DNA of 64,000 nt from Amphibalanus amphitrite (Eukaryota; Arthropoda; Thecostraca; Balanomorpha; Balanidae), in contig NW_024881539.1 of the NCBI RefSeq assembly GCF_019059575.1, positions 1,302,001-1,366,000 of the forward strand. Reading direction: 5' to 3'. Of the stretch, positions 12,673-22,100 are shown piece after piece. Each line of letters starts with the position of its first letter. Position 1 is the stretch's first letter. The position numbers were made by a program, and so were the translations under genes. The notes beneath the pieces are model-generated. The model did not search any database. It was not told where the DNA came from and saw only the letters and a list, made by a program, of their open reading frames with translations.

Positions 12673-13720
12673 CATTTTGTTTTTCTCAACGACAATGACA
12701 ATACAAAAACAATGTAATAAGTTATTGTCAGTTATTGTTATTGTTAACCCTAGAACGCCTAGGGGGGGGGGGGTTGTATCAGCCCCCCCTGAGGTTTTTT
12801 CGAAGTGCACGCTAAACGGCTTGTCGTAGCGGGCTGAAATTTTCAATACCCTCTGGGGCAACCTTTGCGCATCTTTTGACGAAAAAAAATTGATCGGGTC
12901 ATGTCAGGTCACGGAGTTATGACGTCATAAGAGGTACAGCCTCCGGCCGGATTTTCACAAACTGAGTGCCAACGCCCGAGGTTTCCTGCCGGTGGTACGG
13001 ACATCGGTTGATGGATCGTGATGAAACTTCCCATGCATGTTGGGGCAAGTATTGGCTATAATATGGTATAAGAAATTTGACCGGGTCAGGTCAGGTCACG
13101 GAGCTATGACGTCACAAGAGGAACAGCGTCCGGTACTATTTTTGAAAAGCGCCCGAACCACTATTTTGCTAATTCTTGTCACCTCAATGGGAATATGCAG
13201 CAATATTAGCTTCTATAGGGAGCAAATGGACCTCCCAAATCCAAAAATACAATCAGATTTCAAAAATTTAAATTTTGATTTTTCGAATTTCTGCCGCCGA
13301 CTGTGACCTTGCCGACTTCCGGCGCTCCCAACGCGCCATTTTTAGAGCTAGGGAAACGAAATACATACCAAACGATAGAGAATTGATCAAGGAACACGAT
13401 AGTGAAGGTTTCAAGTCGATATCTCCCACCGTTTTGCCGCAATTGCCGCCGAAAGTTGAAAAAAGTATATTTTTCCGAAAATTTGACCTTTGACCGATCA
13501 AAAGTAGGTCAAATGTTGACCTAGGACCAAAAAATATACCACCAATCGCGAGATCTCGTTGAGAGCAATCCGTTGGTTTTTTCCGCTAAGCTCTACGACC
13601 TTCCGTTTCGAAACGCCAGGGGGGGGTCGTAACAACCCCCCCTGGTCGTTCGTGTTATGAGAAATGGCCTGGTCGTGCGAGGGTTAAGTTATTGTCATTG
13701 TCGTTGAGAAAAACAAAATG
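12673..13720. repeat. 30-bp inverted repeat enclosing PBL4
   Basis: Bases 12673..12702 and 13691..13720 are perfect reverse complements over 30 bases (CATTTTGTTTTTCTCAACGA... on the left). PBL4 lies between them. This suggests that PBL4 entered the loop of an older palindromic element whose right side was later hit by the gypsy element. Confidence 0.75.
12748..13683. mobile_element. PBL4: TTAA-flanked piggyBac-like MITE
   Basis: TTAA at 12744..12747 and 13684..13687. The left end CCCTAGAACGCCTAGG resembles the canonical piggyBac terminus; the right end is CCCTCGCACGACCAGG on the complement. GC hairpins occur at both ends. The right end is the long type, with CCTGGTCGT repeated exactly 27 bases apart (13641 and 13668) around a CATTTCTCATAACACG box. 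AGGTCA motifs occur inside. Length is 936 bp and there is no transposase. Confidence 0.8.
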
Positions 13721-13731
13721 TCTGACCCTTC

Positions 13732-14158
13732 TGTTGTGTCGTGAATTTAGTTGCGCTGTTCAGTGTTCGTATCAGCTGCGCCAGAATTGTGCGAGGTTGC
13801 TTTGTTATTTTTAGGGAAGACCCAAGTCGTGTCAGCTGATTGCAAATTCCGAACCGGCGCCAAGGTGATTTGTAAAATGTAGACGTTTCATGCCCACGCG
13901 TTGTAGTCGTGCTTAGTTTCTTATTTGATAGGCACTACGATTGTAAGAACGCTCACCGCCCTCTCGTCTCGTGTTTAGTCACCGGCATCGGCCCACTACT
14001 AAGTCCGGGGTGGACTTCCGGTAATGGCGGCGTAGGCGTTGGTCACGTGGGTTTTTGGCATCTTGTTGTGCGGCGGCCAGAATACATGTCCGGCAGTTCC
14101 GGTGATTGTTTTCGGCCGCCCGCCTCTCACGAGGCCACAGTGAAGAGGCAACACAACA
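13732..14158 (+). repeat. 5' LTR of the Ty3/gypsy element
   Basis: 427 bp with TG...CA ends, matching the copy at 18341..18767 base for base as far as I can read. Confidence 0.95.
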
Positions 14159-14196
14159 AAGTGGCGACTGAGGACTTCGAACAGTGATTTTTCACC

Positions 14197-17100
14197 ATGG
14201 ATTTCGCGGCGGCTCCCGCGCCGTTTTTGCCCACCGCTGGAGCTGAGCCGGCGATTCCCTGGCCTCGGTGGGTCAGGATGTTTGAGAACTTTTTGTGTGC
14301 GGTCGGAGGTGACGCTTTCCCTCCCGCACGTCGCCAAGCTGTCCTCCTGACTTGTCTAGGGACGGAGGGGCAGCGGGTGTTTGAGAATCTGCCACCCATG
14401 GAGAAGCTGGAAAGCGAGGACGACTTCCAATGGTGCCTGCGCCGCCTCGAGGCCCATTTCGCTCCCAAACAGAATGTTTGTGTTGAGCGCTACCGCTTTC
14501 GCAGCCGGGGGCAGCAACCAGGTGAGACCACCAGCCAGTGGGTCTCCGTGCTGCGCCAGTTGGCCAGCACGTGTGAGTACGGTGCCCAGATGGACGAGTT
14601 TATCAGGGACCAGGTGATTGAGAAGACCGTGAGCTCTAAGCTGAGGCAGCGGCTTCTCATGGAAGGGTCAGGTCTGACTCTGGAGAAGACCCTGACTCTG
14701 GCCGACACCCTGGAGTCTGCTGAACGAGAAGCAAGGGTGATCGAGGGACCAGCCGTGCCTGTGCCTGTCCAGGCCCTGCAGCCACAGAAGTTTCAGCGAG
14801 GGGGGTCCAGACGCCGACGCTCCGGCCCGGTCCCAGCCCAGCAGCAGGAAGGACGGCAGCAGCTTCCGCAGGGGAGGCAGCAGCAGCCGAGACGGCAGCA
14901 ACCACAGCAGCAGACAGCAGGCCCTGAGTGCTGGGGCTGCGGGCGCCCTGGACATCGCAGAGGTGACCGCAGCTGCCCAGCGTTCGGTAGGAAGTGCTCC
15001 AAGTGCGGTAAGACCAACCACTTTGCCCAGCACTGCGGTGCTAGTGTGGTTTCTAGTGTCCAGGTGCTAGCTGTTGGGGCTAGTGCCGTGCCGCTGACCC
15101 TTGATGCTGAGGTAGAGGGGCTCAAGGTAACTTTCACTGTGGACTCAGGGTCTCCAGTTTCCATCCTGCCGAGGGACTCTGGGCAGGGTGATCTCGGGGC
15201 AGCCGAGGAGAGCCTTTGTGCCTACGGGGGGAGCGTGCTAAATGTGCTGGGGGTGAAAAGTGTTCATGTGTCATGCCGGGGGAAAACCGAGTTGGTCAAA
15301 GTGTATGTTGTGCCGTCAGGACGCGCTCTGATGGGCCTTGACCTGATGGAAGTGTTTGATGTTTGTATTGTGGGCAACCGTGTGTGCAGTGTGTCCACCA
15401 ACCCCACCTGTGTGTCCTCTCCTGAGCCTGCCCAACCCACCAGCCCTCCTGACGAGCTACCAGCCTCTCCGGGGGCCCAACCCGCTATCCTTGGGTACCA
15501 GCACCGAGTGACAGTTGACCCAGGGGTACCACCAGTGCGCCAGCCACTGCGCCGCCTGCCTTTGGCTGTGCTGGACGCAGTGAGTGCCCGGATTGATGAG
15601 CTGGAGGCCCAGGGCGTGATTGAGAAGGTGAGCGCGTCTCCCTGGATCTCACCACTGGTCGTTGGCAGGAAACGGGACGGTGCCATCCGCCTCTGCGTTG
15701 ACATGAGGAGGGTGAACCAGGCGGTCATCACGGATGGTCATCCTCTCCCGAGGATTGAGGACGTTCTCGATCGGCTCCGTGGTTCGCTGATGTTCTCCAG
15801 GCTGGACCTGAAGGACGCGTACCACCAGCTGGAGCTGCATCCCGACAGCCAGAACCTGACCACGTTTGTCAGCCACAAGGGTTTGTACCGGTTCCGCCGT
15901 GTAAACTTTGGTCTGGCGAGTGCCGGCCCTTGTTTTCAGAGGGTGATGACGTCGATGCTGGAGGGCATCCCCGGGGTGGAGGTGTACCTCGACGACATCA
16001 TCATCCACGCACCGTCCCAGGCGGAGCATGACGCTCGCCTGAAGCAGGTGCTGCGGCGGTTGGAGGACCACCGTGTGAAAGTGAACTGGTCCAAGAGTGC
16101 CACCGGCTGCCGTGACGTTGATTTCCTCGGTTACAGGATCTCAGCGGCCGGTGTGCAGATCGACCCAGAGCGGATCAGTCCGCTGCTGGAGGCTCCAGAG
16201 CCACAGGACGAGAAGGGCCTCCGCGCCTTCCTGGGAGCCACGGGCTACCACGCCCGTTTCATGCCGCGGTACTCGGACCTGGTCGAGCCGCTGCGAGCTG
16301 CGCTGCGCGCTGACAAGTTCGAGTGGTCGCCGGCGCTGTCCAGCGCCGTCCAGCGCGTCAAGGACGCCATCCGTCAGTCACCGGCGCTGGGTATGTTCGA
16401 CCCCGCGCTCGCCACGGTGCTGACGACCGACGCCAGCGACGTCGGAGCAGGCGCGTGTGTGACGCAGATCGACGCCTCGGGGTCGCCCAGGGTCATCGCG
16501 TACGCGTCTAAGTCGTTCTCTCCGGCCGAGCGTAACTACTCCACTGTGGAGAAGGAGGCGCTGGCCGTGGTGTGGGCCTGTGAGAAGTTTCGCCACTATC
16601 TCTGGGGGCGGAAATTCACTCTGCGCACGGATCATCAGGCTCTGTGTCCTATTTTCGGTCCCAAGGGTTCCACGCGCGTCGGCCGGCGTGTCGCGCGGTG
16701 GGAGGCCCGCCTGCTCGAGTTTTCTTTCGACGTTGAGTACGTCCGCTCGGAGCGGAACACCGTGGCCGACGGCCTGTCACGGCTGCCGGTAGCCGAGACC
16801 TGGTGGCCGGATGATGACGATCTCCAGATTGCAGCTCTGACGGTGGCAGCAGCCATCTCTGAGGAGGAGCTCAGTGACGCCTCGGCGGCCGACGAGTGTC
16901 TCAGCGTCGTCCGTGGGTACGTGTCCGGGCAGTGGCCCCGCCAGAGGGACGTTGACCCCCGAGCAGCTGGTTTCTTTCAGGTACGGGACGAGCTGTCCGT
17001 ACATGGCCAGCTGCTGCTCCGCGGTGACCGGCTGGTGGTGCCAGCGGCGCTGCGCGAGCGCGTTCTGACTAACGCGCACGCGGGCCACCAGGGGGTGGTC

Positions 17101-18246
17101 CGCACAAAACAGCGGCTTCGTGAGCGTTTCTGGTGGCCGCGCCTGGACCGGCAGGTGCGTGACCTGCTGAAGAGCTGTGAGGTCTGCTCTCAGCACGATG
17201 GGCACGTGCGGAGGGAGAGGCCGCCCCTCCAGCCCATCCCACTCCCAGATGGACCGTGGCAGCGCCTCATGGTGGACGTGATCGGTCCCATGAGAGGTCC
17301 GTCGTCTGAGCGCTACGGCATTGTGCTCGTCGATATGTACAGCCGGTGGCCGGAGGTCGCGCTCTGCCAGGACGCGACGGCAGACAGTATCTGCCAGTTC
17401 CTGGAGACAGTGTTCGCTCGCGAAGGTGTGCCGCTGGAGCTACTGTCAGATAACGGCCCTGCGTTCCGGTCGGGCCGACTCGCCGAGTTTTTGGGTCGCA
17501 TGGGCGTCAAACAGACGTTTAGTTCGCCCTATTCGCCGCAGACCAACGGCATGGTCGAGCGGCTGAACCGGACGGTTAAGGAAGCCATCCAGTCGGCTCG
17601 CCTGGCGAGGGAGCCGCGCTCGACGTTTGTCAGAAAGTTCCTGGGTGAGTACCGGGTCACGGTCCACCCGGCGACCGGAGTGTCGCCCTTTGTTTTGATG
17701 AGGGGGCGGGAGGCGCGGACGATTCTCGATGTGACCCCGTCCGATGTGACCCCGTCCGGCCGTGCTGCCGAGGATCGAGCTGTCCGGCAGCATCACCAGT
17801 CGTACCAGGAGACCTACAGGGCCCGGTATGACCGCACCGCCACGGCCGCCCCGCGATGGGAAGCTGGCGACTGGGTGCGAGTACGGAAGCCCGGGACGGG
17901 CCGGGTCGAGGGGCAGCGCTCTGTGCAGGTGAGCCGCAGGACCGGTCCGGTCAGCTACAGGCTGGCCACAGGTGAGCGGGTGCATGCCAGGCGCCTGGTA
18001 CCGGGCCGCCCGGGGGAAGCTGATCGCGAGGTGCCGGGGACCTTTTACCCAGTCGGGGGCGAGCCCGAGCCTACTGACCCAGCCCCTGTGACCGTGGACC
18101 CCGCTCCTACCGATGATGTGTGTCCCGAGCCGCCCAGGGGTACCAGTCCTGTCCCAGCGGCGCCAGTCGGTGCCGCCCCTGACGAGCATGCGGCCCCGCG
18201 CCGCAGCCGTAGGGTGCGTAGGCCGCGGAAGCGTTTCTCGCCGTAG
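14197..18246 (+). CDS. Ty3/gypsy Gag-Pol polyprotein
   Basis: The product is 1,349 residues in a single frame without stops and carries out capsid formation, reverse transcription and integration of the element. Domains in order: Gag; a Gln/Arg-rich stretch (about 200-240); two zinc knuckles from about residue 245 (the first CX2CX4HX6C, the second canonical CX2CX4HX4C); aspartic protease with VDSGS (about 315); reverse transcriptase with YLDD (about 597-600); RNase H starting TTDASD (about 743); integrase with an HHCC finger (about 960-998) and D, D, E residues in VDVIG, SDNGP and VERLNR; and a basic tail. Start chosen: ATG in ACCATGG context, 38 bases after the 5' LTR. Gag and Pol fused in one frame with two knuckles recalls the Mag clade, but the clade is not proven. 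Confidence 0.93.
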   Translation: MDFAAAPAPFLPTAGAEPAIPWPRWVRMFENFLCAVGGDAFPPARRQAVLLTCLGTEGQRVFENLPPMEKLESEDDFQWCLRRLEAHFAPKQNVCVERYRFRSRGQQPGETTSQWVSVLRQLASTCEYGAQMDEFIRDQVIEKTVSSKLRQRLLMEGSGLTLEKTLTLADTLESAEREARVIEGPAVPVPVQALQPQKFQRGGSRRRRSGPVPAQQQEGRQQLPQGRQQQPRRQQPQQQTAGPECWGCGRPGHRRGDRSCPAFGRKCSKCGKTNHFAQHCGASVVSSVQVLAVGASAVPLTLDAEVEGLKVTFTVDSGSPVSILPRDSGQGDLGAAEESLCAYGGSVLNVLGVKSVHVSCRGKTELVKVYVVPSGRALMGLDLMEVFDVCIVGNRVCSVSTNPTCVSSPEPAQPTSPPDELPASPGAQPAILGYQHRVTVDPGVPPVRQPLRRLPLAVLDAVSARIDELEAQGVIEKVSASPWISPLVVGRKRDGAIRLCVDMRRVNQAVITDGHPLPRIEDVLDRLRGSLMFSRLDLKDAYHQLELHPDSQNLTTFVSHKGLYRFRRVNFGLASAGPCFQRVMTSMLEGIPGVEVYLDDIIIHAPSQAEHDARLKQVLRRLEDHRVKVNWSKSATGCRDVDFLGYRISAAGVQIDPERISPLLEAPEPQDEKGLRAFLGATGYHARFMPRYSDLVEPLRAALRADKFEWSPALSSAVQRVKDAIRQSPALGMFDPALATVLTTDASDVGAGACVTQIDASGSPRVIAYASKSFSPAERNYSTVEKEALAVVWACEKFRHYLWGRKFTLRTDHQALCPIFGPKGSTRVGRRVARWEARLLEFSFDVEYVRSERNTVADGLSRLPVAETWWPDDDDLQIAALTVAAAISEEELSDASAADECLSVVRGYVSGQWPRQRDVDPRAAGFFQVRDELSVHGQLLLRGDRLVVPAALRERVLTNAHAGHQGVVRTKQRLRERFWWPRLDRQVRDLLKSCEVCSQHDGHVRRERPPLQPIPLPDGPWQRLMVDVIGPMRGPSSERYGIVLVDMYSRWPEVALCQDATADSICQFLETVFAREGVPLELLSDNGPAFRSGRLAEFLGRMGVKQTFSSPYSPQTNGMVERLNRTVKEAIQSARLAREPRSTFVRKFLGEYRVTVHPATGVSPFVLMRGREARTILDVTPSDVTPSGRAAEDRAVRQHHQSYQETYRARYDRTATAAPRWEAGDWVRVRKPGTGRVEGQRSVQVSRRTGPVSYRLATGERVHARRLVPGRPGEADREVPGTFYPVGGEPEPTDPAPVTVDPAPTDDVCPEPPRGTSPVPAAPVGAAPDEHAAPRRSRRVRRPRKRFSP

Positions 18247-18340
18247 GTTAGGCGAGTTTGCGCGTGTACAGTTTAGCTCAGCACCGTACCTGTGCCTGGG
18301 TGTTTTCATAGGGTGTGTTTTCCCTCAAAGAGAGGGGTGG

Positions 18341-18767
18341 TGTTGTGTCGTGAATTTAGTTGCGCTGTTCAGTGTTCGTATCAGCTGCGCCAGAATTGTG
18401 CGAGGTTGCTTTGTTATTTTTAGGGAAGACCCAAGTCGTGTCAGCTGATTGCAAATTCCGAACCGGCGCCAAGGTGATTTGTAAAATGTAGACGTTTCAT
18501 GCCCACGCGTTGTAGTCGTGCTTAGTTTCTTATTTGATAGGCACTACGATTGTAAGAACGCTCACCGCCCTCTCGTCTCGTGTTTAGTCACCGGCATCGG
18601 CCCACTACTAAGTCCGGGGTGGACTTCCGGTAATGGCGGCGTAGGCGTTGGTCACGTGGGTTTTTGGCATCTTGTTGTGCGGCGGCCAGAATACATGTCC
18701 GGCAGTTCCGGTGATTGTTTTCGGCCGCCCGCCTCTCACGAGGCCACAGTGAAGAGGCAACACAACA
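18341..18767 (+). repeat. 3' LTR of the Ty3/gypsy element
   Basis: 427 bp, preceded by a purine-rich tract and followed by the CCTTC duplication. Confidence 0.95.
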
Positions 18768-18772
18768 CCTTC

Positions 18773-19173
18773 GAAGCACATTTTTTACCTGACAACGGCT
18801 ACCATGGCAACGTCGCCTACCTTAGCCACTGACATCTGCAATAACCCACAGTCTACATACCAAACACATGCAGGCGCTTATTAACTCCAATAAAACGCAT
18901 TATTTGCACACAGCGCTCATGCATCATGAAGACGTCCATATAAGTTCTCTATTTTATTCACAAATAAATTATCAATCATAAATATTACAATTTGTACCTT
19001 TTAAGTGCGGCGTGTTGAGTGTACACTACGTTTCTATGGACCTGTTTGGTACTTCGCACACACCGAACAGTAGAGGTCAACGAATCCGAATCCAGTGACG
19101 CGGAACAATGAACACTTATGTCACATGAGCTACTGCTTTACGAGTATCGTGGTACGCTTGTAGTGCTAGTTGT
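18773..19173. other. 3' flank of gene C
   Basis: This stretch lies downstream of the gene C stop codon on the minus strand. A minus-strand AATAAA at 18958..18953 could serve as its polyadenylation signal, which would give a 3' UTR of roughly 230 bases. Nothing else is recognised. Confidence 0.4.
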
Positions 19174-22100
19174 CTAGGCGCGCAGGCGCGCCACGTACTC
19201 AATCATAGCGTCATACTGGAAGGAGCACGTGTGGAACAGCTTCTCGCAGGAGTCGGCGCCGAACTTGTGGCCCATGAAGGCGGCATAGTCGTAGGCTCCG
19301 CGCGCCGACTGGAGGGCGTCCACGGCCGGTGCCTCCGGCTCCCGGCTGTAGGAGGTCACAGACAGGTCAGATCAGGTCAGGTCAGGTCAGGTCAGTTCAG
19401 GTCAGGTCAGGTCCGGCTCCCGGCTGTGGGAGGTCACAGGCAGGTCAGGTCAGGTCAGGTCAGGTCAGGTCAGGTCCGGTTCCCGGCTGTGGGAGGTCAC
19501 AGACAGGTCAGGTCAGGTCAGGTCAGGCTCTCGGCTGTGGGAAGTCACAGACAGGTCAGGTCAGGTCAGGTCAGGTCCGGCTCCCGGCTGTGAGAGGTCA
19601 CAGACAGGTCAGGTCAGGTCAGGTCAGGTCAGGTCAATTAACTTTATTTATTCTACCGATCATATTATGTATAGATAAGTTATCCTAGCCTGTATTGTAA
19701 CGTAAACAATAATGTTTGTGCTCCGGTCACCGTGCATGCAGTGCCTAACCCAACGCCGCTTTCACTGACTCCATGCTACCCGCTGCCTCCAGGTGCGCCG
19801 CCGGCCGCCCGTCCCGTCTCCGCCAGCTGGAGGGCACCATCAACCTCTCCTGACGCTAACCAACAACTTGGGCTCCCCACTCCGCCAGCCTACAACCCGG
19901 TCACCTGTTTGGCACCATCTTCTTTGGTACTTTACTTCTCTGCTGGCTCCTGCACGGACTCTGGTAACTATCGCTCTCATAACCACCCACATCCTACTAC
20001 TTCCCTCTCTCCTCATATCCCATGGTGGATCCTGAACATATATCACGACACCCCCGCATTACTCTTAAAATCTGGAATAGAGTCGAACCCTGGTCCTTTC
20101 AGTAGCGATAACATGAGCATTAAAGTATCCCACGTGAACATCAATAGCATCACCTCACCACACCGACTAGACGAACTATCTGACTTTGCTGACTCTTCTG
20201 GGACCGACATTCTCATGTTGACAGAAACAAAGTTAGACAATACGATACACCCTAGCCTTTATAAACTCGATAATTATCACGAACCGTATCTGAAAAATCG
20301 CTCTAGACACGGGGGTGGTGTAGCTGTTTATTTTAAGACTTCACTTGCAGCAAAACGCTTACCAGAACTCGAAATTGGAAGCACAGAGTGGATCTGGACG
20401 CTCATAAAAATAAAGAAACAAACAATAATAGTATGTTGTGTCTACATCCCACCAAAAATGTCTCAAGACAAGTTGCACGAATTTCTAGAGACATTAGGCG
20501 AAAGTGTGGCACTCGCTCAATCCCTCAATCCGACCATGATTCTAATTGCAGGAGATTTTAACGCCGGTAACAATTATCTACACAAAAGCCATCAAAATCA
20601 CAGCGAAATCACTTCATTCGAAAGACAGCTAGAAGGCATGGCGTCCTCTCTGAATCTTTTTCAATTAATAGACCAGCCAACTAGGCCAAACGCTAGCACT
20701 GCAAATTTAAGAGATTTAATTTTTATATCTGACAGAGACCAGGTGGTCGACCATGGTGTGGCTTCCCCATTCTCCCAGATTGACCATTTTCCGGTATACG
20801 TAACAGTGAAAATAACAAAACCAATTACAGAGAGCACTACAAAGACGGTACGAGATTTCCACCTACTCGACGCAGATATGCTCACAAACGAACTTTTACA
20901 AACTGACTGGGATAATATTATTAATCAAAACACTGACAAGGCCACCGTGGATTTTACACATGCAATTTTGAGCGCAGCAGACAAAGCAATACCGACTAGA
21001 ATAATACGCACTAGACCAAATAGCAAGCCATGGTACAATAATGAACTAAAACGGGAAGCCCGAAAACGAGACAGACTATTCAGAAAGGCGCTCAAACTAC
21101 AGACAGACGAGTGCTGGGCTAGATGGAGACGGCAGAGAAACGTAGCTACTGAACTAAATAAAAAATTAAAAGAAGCGTATAGGATAAATCAAGTACAGCA
21201 ACTTTTATCTACGAAAAACAATCCGCACAAATACCATAATATTTTAAGGCAAATGACCGGAAGATCCAAAACGCACGTATTACCACCACTCATCAAACCA
21301 GACGGTGAGACAACAACTGATGATAACGATAAAGCCAATTTACTTTGTAATTACTTTGCTAATCAGTCAATATTAGAGACCAGTGACAAACAAATACCAG
21401 TTTTAACGCCAGAATCCCCGGTTCCGATCTTAAATACAATAACTATTACGGAGAGAGAAGTACTTAATCTTTTAAACTCACTTGACGTAAACAAATCATG
21501 TGGTCCCGATAATCTCCCACCAAAAATTTTAAAACTAGTAGCACTTTTAATAGTGACACCACTAACTAAACTTTTTAATCAATCGATAAATCAAGGTCAT
21601 TTTCCGTCAATTTGGAAAGAAGCAAAGGTTCACGCTATTTTTAAGAGAAAAGGCTCAGCATCAGATCCATCAAACTATCGACCCATCAGTCTTTTACCCT
21701 GCATTTCTAAAATCTTTGAAAAAATCATTTTTAACCGCATTTACAGTCACATAACCGAAAATAATCTTCTTACCGACAAACAAAGCGGCTACAGGCCACA
21801 TCATAGTACTCACCTTCAACTTGTTTACCTCACACACAAACTGTACAGCGCACTCGATACTGGCAACGATTTTACAACAATATTTTTAGATATAAGTAAA
21901 TATTTTGACAAAATTTGGCACGCAGGTCTTTTATATAAATGCAAGACACTATTCGGAATTACAGGTACACTTCATGCATGGCTTAAGTCTTATTTAGCTG
22001 ACCGAAGTATCCGAGTGTGTGTTAATGACAATTTTTCTCAGCCCCGTCTTATTAATACCGGATGCCCGCAAGGTAGCGTCCTGGGTCCATTACTTGCCCT

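Larger units (their letters stand above)
13732..18767 (+). mobile_element. Complete Ty3/gypsy LTR retrotransposon
   Basis: Two 427-bp LTRs that appear identical by eye (13732..14158 and 18341..18767), each starting TGTTGTGTCG and ending CAACACAACA, enclose one gag-pol frame. A 5-bp target duplication, CCTTC, flanks the element (13727..13731 and 18768..18772). A primer-binding-like TGGCGACTGAGGAC starts at 14162, and a purine tract (AGAGAGGGGTGG) precedes the right LTR. Matching LTRs, an open frame and an intact duplication indicate a very recent insertion. Confidence 0.95.

Noticed and set aside
17446..18309. 287-codon minus-strand frame in the gypsy 3' region
   Set aside because: Antisense shadow of the integrase frame in GC-rich sequence.
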